From positions 1-64,000 of the forward strand of contig JAHECO010000018.1 of assembly GCA_024641705.1 (NCBI GenBank): a stretch of 64,000 bases of DNA. Reading direction: 5' to 3'. The notes beneath the pieces were generated by a model, which saw only the letters and a list, made by a program, of their open reading frames with translations, was not told where the DNA came from and did not search any database. The DNA is from Candidatus Kryptoniota bacterium (GTDB taxonomy: Bacteria > Bacteroidota > Ignavibacteria > Kryptoniales > JAKASW01). Both the position numbers and the translations under genes were made by a program. Shown here in pieces: positions 18,697-25,892 of this stretch; position 1 is the first letter of the stretch, and every line of letters begins with the position of its first letter.

Positions 18697-19467
18697 TCAC
18701 TTCGGGAATGTCCTTCTCATTACACTTGCGAACCTCTGGCTAAGTACAAATTGTTCATCGACATTCTTCAGAAGCACCTTGTAAGTCCTTATGCCGGTCT
18801 GCTGGATTTGCTCGAGATAGGTGAGGTTAATAATCGTTCCTCTGTGAATCCTCAGGAAAGAATCGGGCGGAAGCAACTCTACCCAGTTCCTCATAGACTT
18901 CCTGACGACTATCTTGCAGCCGTCCGCCGTGTTGATCTTGGAATATTCTTTCAATGCCGTGATGAAGACGATCGTTGAAAACTCCACTATTCTCAACTTA
19001 GAGCCGATTCGCACGAGGACATGATCGACCTTCTTTTGCGATTTCGCGGGGCTGTCGAGTGAATCGGTGAGTTTCTCGAGAAGTCTCTCCTTCAGCACTT
19101 CCAGCTTCCTAAACTTCCTATCGACCGTCTTCAGTATCTCGCGCAGTTCCGCCGGGATGATGATGAAATCGTCGGCGCCCGACTCGATCAGTCTTCTCGC
19201 GTGAGAAATTTCCCGACAGCGGGAAAGTATCAATAGGGGAATAGACTCCGTCGAACAATTACTGTTAAGCTCGTGCACGGTTCTCAATTCCGCATCCGGA
19301 TCGTTCAAGTTACAGATAATCAAGTCGGGGAGATAACGAAACGCGATTCCGATTCCATCCGTCTTCCCATCGGCGATGTATGCGTTGTAGCCTGCGGAAT
19401 TCAGGATCTGTTGAATCTCTTCGCCGCAGTCCTGGCTTCCTTCTATGATCAGTACTTTTCTCGCCAA
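18697..19467 (-). CDS. LytTR-family regulator with degenerate receiver domain
   Basis: 256 residues: an N-terminal receiver-like domain (about 1-120) and a C-terminal LytTR DNA-binding domain (about 150-252) with the typical FITALKEYSKI and FLRIHRGTIINLTYL segments. The receiver has lost its chemistry: the acidic pair is E9-G10, the phosphoacceptor position in DLIICNLND is Asn53, and the usual Lys in the KP motif is Ile (DFIIIPAEL). It is therefore probably not switched by Asp phosphorylation and may be constitutive or respond to protein partners. It stands alone on the minus strand, divergent from the TorF-amt pair across a 317-base promoter region. Confidence 0.85.
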   Translation of the reverse strand: MARKVLIIEGSQDCGEEIQQILNSAGYNAYIADGKTDGIGIAFRYLPDLIICNLNDPDAELRTVHELNSNCSTESIPLLILSRCREISHARRLIESGADDFIIIPAELREILKTVDRKFRKLEVLKERLLEKLTDSLDSPAKSQKKVDHVLVRIGSKLRIVEFSTIVFITALKEYSKINTADGCKIVVRKSMRNWVELLPPDSFLRIHRGTIINLTYLEQIQQTGIRTYKVLLKNVDEQFVLSQRFASVMRRTFPK

Positions 19468-19784
19468 CGATAGCCGGACCGGTTAGTTCTGAATTCTAAT
19501 ATAACCCTCCCGCATGAAAAGTTAATGGTACTACAGTCTGCCCGCGTGTGTCGGGCCTTCCAATCAAGGGCATCCAATTTGCTGATTTATGTGAGTTTCT
19601 GTTTTCTGATCGTTCGGGACAAATATGGCGCGTTCGTTGACGAGGAATTGGGGAGTGATTCGAACGAGCGTTAAACTGCTGTCGCTAACTACAGGCTGGA
19701 AATGAGAGACAGAAGCACCACAATCGCAGAAGTTGTTTTCCTATCTATAGATTCCCCCTTTCCAAACAAACAATCGCCAATCCG
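19468..19784. other. divergent promoter region between LytTR regulator and TorF-amt
   Basis: This 317-base gap separates the minus-strand LytTR gene from the plus-strand porin. It contains a sigma-54-like promoter at 19568-19583 reading toward the porin. I see no gene and no further clear motif. The spacing makes it the natural control region for both units. Confidence 0.5.
19568..19583 (+). promoter_or_regulatory. candidate sigma-54 (-24/-12) promoter for the porin-amt unit
   Basis: The site reads GGGCATCCAATTTGCT. Against the known consensus TGGCAC-N5-TTGCW it has the invariant GG (19569-19570) and GC (19581-19582) with the correct ten-base spacing, plus the CA and the full TTGCT. Mismatches are at the first base and the sixth. 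Transcription would start near 19594, giving a leader of about 190 bases to the porin ATG. Sigma-54 control of an ammonium transporter unit fits known nitrogen regulation, and two sigma-54 activators are encoded in the window. Confidence 0.45.
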
Positions 19785-20534
19785 ATGCACAGCCCTAGGC
19801 AAATTTCTGCTCTCATATTTTTCGCTTTCCTTATCTGCTCTTCCAGCGCCCATGGCCAGGGACCGAACGTCAGTCTGGGAACCGACTTTGTAAGTCGCTA
19901 CATCTGGCGCGGGATCAATGCGAACGACGCGGTAAATATCCAGCCATCTCTGTCCGTGGAGGATTGCGGTTTCGCATTCGGATTCTGGGGATCATACAGC
20001 TTTTCAAACAACAACAAGTCCGACCAGAATTACCGTTCTGCTCATGAGATCGACACGTGGCTGAGTTACACGAAGGATCTCCGGAGCGGATCGGCCATAA
20101 CCCTGATTGCCACCGACTATTACTTCGCAAACTCGGGGGTAAGCTTCACCGACATCGGCAACTATGACAGTCCCGACGGTCCCGGGGCTCACACCGTTGA
20201 ACTCGGACTTGAGCTGACAGGGCCGACACAATTTCCGATCACGCTTTCCGGCTACGTCAATGTTTACAATGATCCGGGGAACGATACCTATTTCGAGATA
20301 GATTATCCTGCAAGATTGACGGAGGTCGCCTTCAATTTCTTCGCGGGTGCGTCTGCGGGGAGTATAGAGAACCCGTCTTGCTATGGCACTGACAAGTTCG
20401 CGCTCATCAACATAGGCGTGAAGGCCACCAAGACGATAACCATTACAAAAGAATTTTCCATCCCGCTTTCGGTATCATACATCGTTAATCCCAATGCCGG
20501 AAGGGCCTACCTGGTATTGGGGCTCAGTCTCTGA
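19785..20534 (+). CDS. TorF-like putative outer-membrane porin (Gcw_chp family)
   Basis: 249 residues with a signal peptide (about 1-24, ending SSSAHG) and a mature part opening with VSLGTDFVSRYIWRGI, the hallmark start of the TorF/Gcw_chp family of predicted outer-membrane beta-barrels. The alternating pattern of polar and aromatic residues through the rest and the hydrophobic C-terminus (LVLGLSL) agree with a small barrel. It lies 39 bases upstream of an ammonium transporter and probably shares its promoter; I recall this pairing as common in related phyla. Its likely job is outer-membrane passage of small solutes, perhaps ammonium, but transport by this family is not proven from sequence. 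Confidence 0.75.
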   Translation: MHSPRQISALIFFAFLICSSSAHGQGPNVSLGTDFVSRYIWRGINANDAVNIQPSLSVEDCGFAFGFWGSYSFSNNNKSDQNYRSAHEIDTWLSYTKDLRSGSAITLIATDYYFANSGVSFTDIGNYDSPDGPGAHTVELGLELTGPTQFPITLSGYVNVYNDPGNDTYFEIDYPARLTEVAFNFFAGASAGSIENPSCYGTDKFALINIGVKATKTITITKEFSIPLSVSYIVNPNAGRAYLVLGLSL

Positions 20535-20573
20535 TTATCGACCAACGCATGAAAAAATCTAACGGAGGTGCAT

Positions 20574-21788
20574 ATGTTCGAAACTGGTAGTACCGGGTTC
20601 ATGTTAATCGCAGCAAGCCTTGTGATGCTGATGACGCCCGGTCTCGCATTCTTCTACGGTGGACTCGTAGGCAGAAAAAACGTTTTAGGAATAATGATCC
20701 AGAGTTTCTTTTCACTCGGATGGACGACGGTCTTGTGGTTCGCCTATGGCTATTCATTGTGTTTCAGCGGAGGCCAAGGTGCAATCATCGGGAACCTGAA
20801 GATGGCGTTCTTATCCGGCACGAGCCTGCACTCGGTTTTCATGGGGAATCACGTGATACCTCTCTACGTCTTCGTCGCATATCAGATGATGTTTGCGATC
20901 ATCACTCCCGCCCTGATTACCGGTGCCTTCACGAATCGGGTGAGGTTCCCCGCCTATGTGTTGTTCCTTACCGCCTGGCTTACGTTTGTCTACTTTCCGC
21001 TTGTCCACATGATATGGGGCGGCGGACTGCTGGCAAAGTGGGGCGTGCTTGACTTTGCAGGCGGTCTTGTCGTGCATGCAAGCGCGGGAATGGCGGCACT
21101 GGCATCAGTCTTCTATGTCGGGAAAAGGAATGTCTTGGAAAGAGGCCCGCACAGTATTCCCCTCGTTGCCCTGGGAACCGGCCTATTGTGGTTCGGTTGG
21201 TACGGTTTCAACGCTGGAAGCGAGTTGAGAGTGGACGCGATTACGGCGGCTGCATTCCTGAACACTGATGTGGCAGCCTCGTTTGCGGCAGTGACATGGT
21301 TGTTCCTCGCCTGGACGTTGGAGAAGAAACCGAAGCTTATCGGTCTGCTGACGGGTTCCGTCGCGGGTCTTGCGACGATAACTCCCTGCGCGGGCTACAT
21401 CGCGCTTCCATATGCAGCACTCATCGGAATTGCCGCCGGGTTTGTCTGCTACTTTGCGATAAGCTTGAAGAACAAATTGCATTGGGACGACGCGCTCGAT
21501 GTGTGGGGAGTCCACGGAGTTGGCGGTTCCCTGGGAATAGTCATGCTGGGACTCTTTGCTTCAAGTGCCATCAATCCCGCAGTTGCCCACAACGGATTCT
21601 TCATGGGCGGAGGAGGCGAATTCCTTGGGGTGCAACTACTTGCACTGGTGATCGTGGACGTCTACTGCTTCCTCTTCACCTACGTGATGCTCCGGCTCAT
21701 CAATTTGGTAACGCCGGTCAGAGTCACGAAGCAAGAAGAAGAATTGGGCTTGGATAGCTCTTTGCACGGTGAAATCGCGTACGAGTAG
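20574..21788 (+). CDS. amt: ammonium transporter (Amt/MEP/Rh family)
   Basis: 404 residues, about eleven membrane helices, inner membrane. GGAGG at 20564-20568 fixes the start at ATG 20574. Family marks seen: TPGLAFFYGGL in helix 1, FVAYQMMFA, the first pore histidine in VVHASAGMAAL, GTGLLWFGWYGFNAGSEL, and the second pore histidine in DVWGVHGVGGSLG. The cytoplasmic tail ends TPVRVTKQEEELGLD, the segment that in relatives contacts PII proteins. No glnB/glnK gene accompanies it here, which is unusual for bacterial amt loci. A strong terminator follows at 21835-21870. It imports ammonium and probably works with the TorF-like porin. Confidence 0.97.
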   Translation: MFETGSTGFMLIAASLVMLMTPGLAFFYGGLVGRKNVLGIMIQSFFSLGWTTVLWFAYGYSLCFSGGQGAIIGNLKMAFLSGTSLHSVFMGNHVIPLYVFVAYQMMFAIITPALITGAFTNRVRFPAYVLFLTAWLTFVYFPLVHMIWGGGLLAKWGVLDFAGGLVVHASAGMAALASVFYVGKRNVLERGPHSIPLVALGTGLLWFGWYGFNAGSELRVDAITAAAFLNTDVAASFAAVTWLFLAWTLEKKPKLIGLLTGSVAGLATITPCAGYIALPYAALIGIAAGFVCYFAISLKNKLHWDDALDVWGVHGVGGSLGIVMLGLFASSAINPAVAHNGFFMGGGGEFLGVQLLALVIVDVYCFLFTYVMLRLINLVTPVRVTKQEEELGLDSSLHGEIAYE

Positions 21789-21834
21789 AGCGGCCGCGCA
21801 GTCGTCATAGGCTGTCAGTCGACAGGAACTCAGG

Positions 21835-21870
21835 AGGAATGCCTCGTGCAGATGAGGCATTCCTTTTTTT
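21835..21870 (+). terminator. rho-independent terminator after amt
   Basis: AGGAATGCCTC at 21835-21845 and GAGGCATTCCT at 21854-21864 form a perfect 11-bp stem with an 8-base loop, followed by a run of seven T. It lies 47 bases after the amt stop and ends the TorF-amt unit. Confidence 0.93.
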
Positions 21871-21944
21871 GCGCTGGATTCTGTGGCCTGTCGGGCAACA
21901 ATCAAATGATCTTTTCTCTTGAGTCTCTCACGATGCGGAATGGC

Positions 21945-21990
21945 ATTATTACAACCAGACAGTTCGAGTCATCGTTCCGAAACCGGGGGC
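21945..21990 (+). repeat. dispersed 45-bp hairpin element, copy C
   Basis: ATT at 21945 is 17 bases before the core GTTCGAGTCATCGTTCCGA (from 21962). The loop and right arm differ from the other copies (GAAACCGGGGGC), but GTTCC can still pair with GGGGC, so the hairpin is kept with compensating changes. It lies between the amt terminator and the HU gene, 207 bases upstream of the HU start. Confidence 0.6.
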
Positions 21991-22017
21991 AGGTCACTGA
22001 TAATGACTTGTTTATTT

Positions 22018-22058
22018 GTTCGTCCGGGTGTGAGAGCTGGGAATTAGAGCGGACGAAC
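22018..22058 (+). promoter_or_regulatory. 9-bp inverted repeat upstream of HU gene
   Basis: GTTCGTCCG at 22018-22026 and CGGACGAAC at 22050-22058 are perfect reverse complements with a 23-base spacer. There is no T-tract. It could be an operator or an mRNA leader structure for the HU-like gene starting at 22169. I see no gene between 21871 and 22168. Confidence 0.4.
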
Positions 22059-22168
22059 GAATACAGTTGTGACTGGTGGAATCCCCATAAAAAATGTGGG
22101 AGAGGGTTGAATCATCGTTTCATTATCCCAATATTGTTCGTAAAACCCACAAAATTAAAGGAGTAAAT

Positions 22169-22456
22169 ATGGGAAAAGCGATGTCAAAGTCTCAAGTGGC
22201 GGATTATATGGCCAAGAAATTTGAGCTAAAGAAAAAGGTCGCTGCCGCGTTTCTAGATGAACTCGCAGGTCTGGCTTACCGGGAAGCCAAGAACTCGTTT
22301 ACGATTCCGGGGATCGGAAAACTCGTGCTCGTAAATAGGAAAGCTCGTCTCGGAAGAAATCCTGCGACGGGCGAGCAAATTCAAATTCCTGCCAAGACAG
22401 TCGTTAAGTTTCGAGTGGCAAAAGCCTGCAAGGACGCAGTGTTGGGCAAAAAGTAA
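22169..22456 (+). CDS. HU/IHF-family DNA-binding protein
   Basis: 95 residues. AAAGGAG at about 22157-22163 places the start at ATG 22169. The protein has the family features: the N-terminal helical dimerisation part (MSKSQVADYMAKKFELKKK), the FTIPGIGKLVLVNRKARLGRNP arm leading edge with GRNPATGE, and the C-terminal VVKFRVAKACKDAVL helix. It binds and bends DNA as a dimer and is a nucleoid-architecture protein. The MGKAMSKSQ start and IPGIGKL wording are like HU-like proteins of environmental Bacteroidota relatives. It is monocistronic, with a strong terminator downstream at 22481. Confidence 0.93.
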   Translation: MGKAMSKSQVADYMAKKFELKKKVAAAFLDELAGLAYREAKNSFTIPGIGKLVLVNRKARLGRNPATGEQIQIPAKTVVKFRVAKACKDAVLGKK

Positions 22457-22480
22457 GAATCGGTTCTTAAATGAAACGAT

Positions 22481-22516
22481 ATCCCACCAGGCAAATGCCT
22501 TTGGTGGGATTTTTTT
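22481..22516 (+). terminator. rho-independent terminator after HU gene
   Basis: ATCCCACCA at 22481-22489 pairs with TGGTGGGAT at 22502-22510, with a nested GGCA/TGCC inside the loop, followed by a run of T to 22516. It lies 24 bases after the HU stop. Confidence 0.92.
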
Positions 22517-22523
22517 ATCTTCT

Positions 22524-22652
22524 GAGGCTGTCCAGAAAGTCTTGTCTGTCATGCTGAACGAAGTGAAGCATCCATTTTTCAGAACGAATAAGTGGATTCT
22601 TCAGTCGCTCTGCTCCTTCAGAATGACATTTTCCTTGTTTTGGGACAACCTC
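22524..22652. repeat. palindromic intergenic repeat with terminal inverted repeats
   Basis: GAGGCTGTCC at the left end and GGACAACCTC at the right end are inverted repeats with one mismatch. Inside, TGTCATGCTGAACGAAGTGA on the left mirrors TCCTTCAGAATGACA on the right. This TGTCATNCTGAA...GAAG...ATCC type of palindrome is a dispersed non-autonomous repeat seen in many genomes of this broad group, from general knowledge. It sits directly behind the HU terminator. The 220 bases after it, up to the IS110 remnant, show no gene. Confidence 0.65.
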
Positions 22653-22873
22653 GATATGCACCGAAGCTCCGCTTCGTAAGATCTTCAGGAAAAGCTGAAT
22701 TTCCGGAAATCAAAGAACGTCGGTAAGCGAATTAGAAGAGCGCCGACATCATCTCTACATTTGTGCTACGTTTTGTCCGTGTATCTTCCAAAAACTTTGA
22801 TGAAGCCGCCGATTAGGCCTCGACGGATGGACGGAGCGGGCGTTGCGAAGCTTGCCTGGGCATGACGGGCTCA

Positions 22874-23014
22874 CTAACTTGGCCATTGGCGAAAGTAAGT
22901 AAGGATGGCCGCAGGATCCGTTTTGACTCTGGAGCGGACAACTACAGTTCCATTCTCATTGACGGTGCAGAGGGCAATGACATGTCGATGAAGATCAATG
23001 CCAGTGTACAACAT
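22874..23014 (-). pseudogene. IS110-family transposase remnant (N-terminal 46 residues only)
   Basis: The frame starts at ATG 23014 with AAAGGAG just upstream and reads MLYTGIDLHRHVIALCTVNE, the start of an IS110-type DEDD transposase with the first catalytic Asp in GIDLH. It runs to YFRQWP and then hits a stop after 46 residues, whereas complete relatives have over 300. No transposase C-terminus is recognisable downstream to about 22690, so this is a decayed fragment. The intact ribosome binding site and start suggest fairly recent loss. Confidence 0.75.
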
Positions 23015-23175
23015 AGGTATCTCCTTTAGGTTTGTGAGACGCGGCGTGATTTTGTTTTGACAACTTATCATAGCTACTTCTCTCGACTTAAAGGAGACCT
23101 TTTTTAAAATATCATTGGTACACCGACCGCGTGCAGGTCAACATTAACCCTCGTCTCCAATTCTTGGATTTGGCA

Positions 23176-25152
23176 CTACTTTACCCCCAGGGTCGCTTTC
23201 AGTTGTGCCTCGAGTTCTGCCGCTATTGGGAAATTTGGCTGCAACGAGAGCGCTCTTTCGATTGCCTGAAGAGCTCTCTGGTAATCCTTCTTGCCAATGT
23301 AGGCTTCCGACAGGTAGTACCAAACCTGCGCGTCCCCGTCGTTGTATTTTATGGATGCTTCGAGATGGCTCATTGCCGAGTCAACCCGAAGATTTACGAG
23401 ATCGATGGCGCCGATCCACTTTTCGGAAAATGCATTTGCCTGTAATTGATTTCTCTTGATTAGAAAGTAATACGCTCTATTGTAATCTTTCGCCTTCAGA
23501 AGCTCAGTGACAGCGAAATCGTAGCTGACCATTGTATAAGGGTATTGATTTATCAGAACATCCATGATCCGGGCGAATGAATTCATGTCTCCTCTTGAAT
23601 CGTACCATAACGACGCTTCCTTGTGAGAAGCTTCCCACCTCATCCTGCCCATGGCTACATCGTATGCCAGTGAATCGATATAGTCTTTCGGATCAAACAA
23701 TTTAGAGGATGGGATTCTGTTTGCCTCGCTTACGTAGGGCCAATCGTTTTTCAGTTTTTTTATCAAGTACTCGCTGATTACGGAATCAAGCCGGCAGAAG
23801 GGGAAATCAGCAACTGTAATGCTGTCTTGCTGACGATCTGTGAGACCTAGAGGCCTCGTTCCGGGAAGAAGGTGTGCTTCTTCCATCTCATGATAGAATA
23901 GACGGCCCATGATCTGATAGCCGCGTAGTGTCGGATGAAGATGGTCGGTCATCAGATTGTCGCCGACAATGTGATCGGGGCTGATTGCGTCGAAAGCCGA
24001 ATCTATGTTCGCCACCGGATACTTGAATCCATTTCCCAGTTTGGAGATTACTTCGTTGATTGCAGTCGGCGCTCTAAACCTCAGCGCATCAAGATCCTTT
24101 GCATACCGGAATAGAGAGTCGGCTGTGTGGTAGTCCTTTCTTGCCAGCTCCCTTCTTGCCTGCATGAAAACCGTGTCGGCACGGGGAAGACCATTCTCGC
24201 TAACTGAAATGAACGGATATTGATCCTTGAGATTGCAGGCGAGAGTTCCCAGCATGACCGGAACGTTTCGTCTTTTCGCCATCTTGAGAATATCCGTCAT
24301 GTTTCCTTTGAACTGGGTGATTCCTTCTTCATAGACTTTAGAACCGAGCGTAATGTACTGGTTTCGAGCCATGCGGGACATCAGGGTGCCTGTTGGAACC
24401 TTTTTTTGCCTGAAGAGGCCCGTCAATCCTTGGATTACATTTCTCAATAATTGGAACGTTCTGAACTGTTCGAGATATATAACAAGGTTGACAAGGTCTC
24501 GCGACGTGCCGAAGGATTCCAGGGAACCCACTCCCAAAGCGCCGTAGTATTCGTTATTCCCGGCATAGATAATTATCAGATCGGGCTTTTCTGCGAGAAT
24601 CCCTGACATGAAGTCGCGCAATGCATAGCTGTTTATTGCCGTCATGGCACAGTTCACAACTTCTATCTTGGAGTCCGGATACTCAAGGCTCAATCGCTCC
24701 TGAAGGTATCTCGAAAAAGATCCATTCGGAAGGAATGGAAAACCGGCCGCAGCGCTTCCCCCGAGAATGAATACCCTGAATGCATTTGAACTTTTCACCT
24801 TCTGGAAGGCATCACCGTCGGACTCGGGCATATCCTGAACATTGTGAAAATACTTGTGAGCAATATCCGGATTCAGGATGAATATCTTCCCGGCAGGCCC
24901 TGCCTCCGTCGTATAGTCGACGCCATTCGGCTTCAATGCTTCCGTAACAGGGCTCACCCACATCGTGTAGTCATAACCGTAGCCGAAAATCCGAAGCCCA
25001 AGTTCGAGAACCACAAAGAAGAGGACCGGAATCAGAGGAAGGGCAAGATAGAAAAGTTTGCCTGTCGACCGCTGACCGGCAGCTTTTAAAGGCGCGCTTG
25101 ATTTTTTCCGAGGGGGTCTGTTCTTCTTTCCCTTTTTATTTGAATTGCTCAT
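23176..25152 (-). CDS. membrane-anchored SGNH/GDSL-type hydrolase with C-terminal TPR repeats
   Basis: 658 residues. A basic N-terminus precedes one membrane helix (about 33-53), so the bulk is probably periplasmic. SGNH blocks are visible: FILGGSAAAG with candidate nucleophile Ser133, IIIYAGNNEYYG with Asn200, and DHLHPTLRGYQ with the Asp/His pair. The last third contains TPR-like repeats ending VWYYLSEAYIGKKDYQRALQAIERALSLQPNF. The substrate is unknown; such enzymes often modify glycans or lipids. It is divergent from the carbamoyltransferase-SxtJ-DUF5989 set, and I recall SGNH proteins next to such sets, so a shared surface or natural-product modification pathway is possible. Confidence 0.8.
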   Translation of the reverse strand: MSNSNKKGKKNRPPRKKSSAPLKAAGQRSTGKLFYLALPLIPVLFFVVLELGLRIFGYGYDYTMWVSPVTEALKPNGVDYTTEAGPAGKIFILNPDIAHKYFHNVQDMPESDGDAFQKVKSSNAFRVFILGGSAAAGFPFLPNGSFSRYLQERLSLEYPDSKIEVVNCAMTAINSYALRDFMSGILAEKPDLIIIYAGNNEYYGALGVGSLESFGTSRDLVNLVIYLEQFRTFQLLRNVIQGLTGLFRQKKVPTGTLMSRMARNQYITLGSKVYEEGITQFKGNMTDILKMAKRRNVPVMLGTLACNLKDQYPFISVSENGLPRADTVFMQARRELARKDYHTADSLFRYAKDLDALRFRAPTAINEVISKLGNGFKYPVANIDSAFDAISPDHIVGDNLMTDHLHPTLRGYQIMGRLFYHEMEEAHLLPGTRPLGLTDRQQDSITVADFPFCRLDSVISEYLIKKLKNDWPYVSEANRIPSSKLFDPKDYIDSLAYDVAMGRMRWEASHKEASLWYDSRGDMNSFARIMDVLINQYPYTMVSYDFAVTELLKAKDYNRAYYFLIKRNQLQANAFSEKWIGAIDLVNLRVDSAMSHLEASIKYNDGDAQVWYYLSEAYIGKKDYQRALQAIERALSLQPNFPIAAELEAQLKATLGVK

Positions 25153-25892
25153 TTAGCCTTTATACGTATCTTAATCATCCACTGCAGTGAACTTACGACT
25201 GCCCACCTGCCGTTTCGCCCGAAAACTGATGGGTCCTTCGGTAATTGAGCACATACTATTCTCAAGGGAAACTGTGTCTCGCGCCTCAGCGACGTAAGCA
25301 CCATTTCTCTTTACGATGAGCGCCGAATACTTGATGTGAGGGGCCATCCCAAGCACTATAGATGGGATTTTTATGGATCATTTCATCCAACGAAAGTTGT
25401 ATCGCCGCTGGGGCATCTCATGAATTTCGTTTTCGACTGAACTGCTGAATTGAACATAGCCACAGGGCTTTGAATAGTCAAGACTCCCGGAACCAGGCTA
25501 GCCGGGTCGCTGCCGGAGTCGTTCATCATTGGCCGTTTCGATTTTGCGTTAGAAGAGTTATACTCATGTGTACCGCTACCTTTAGAGGAGGAATGAGGTT
25601 AAGTCAGACTCATTCGCCGAAAAGTAACTCGGCTTTACAGACTTCTCGCGAGGCAGCGTCTCCGTCCCGGAGAGACATCTGAAGGAAGGCCTGAAAAATG
25701 ACGTCAACCATCTCCGGATGCGGTACAACTTTGCTGGCGTATACGTCGACGAAAGAGACTGCCACAGGGGCGCTTGACAGGATCCTGAAGATCCTGGCGC
25801 TCCGGCCGGACTTACCAGGCGCTGTTACCCTTCGCGACCGTCTTCAAAGAATAGTGAAATGAACGTAAGCCAAACTTATTTCACGGACTGAT
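25153..25892. other. 740-base intergenic region between SGNH gene and carbamoyltransferase
   Basis: This is a divergent control region. A minus-strand frame at 25171-25356 has no domain I recognise and no clear ribosome binding site. A small plus-strand frame at 25698-25862 is listed separately with low confidence. I see no terminator and no copy of the dispersed 45-bp element. Confidence 0.5.
25698..25862 (+). CDS. possible 54-residue small protein upstream of carbamoyltransferase
   Basis: A frame of 54 codons starts at ATG 25698 with GAAGGAAGG upstream and stops 30 bases before the carbamoyltransferase ATG. The second half is helical in character (ALDRILKILALRPDLPGAV, then LRDRLQRIVK), a little like a single TPR helix pair. 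I do not recognise it. It could be a leader peptide, the remnant of a larger gene, or chance. Confidence 0.25.
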   Translation: MTSTISGCGTTLLAYTSTKETATGALDRILKILALRPDLPGAVTLRDRLQRIVK

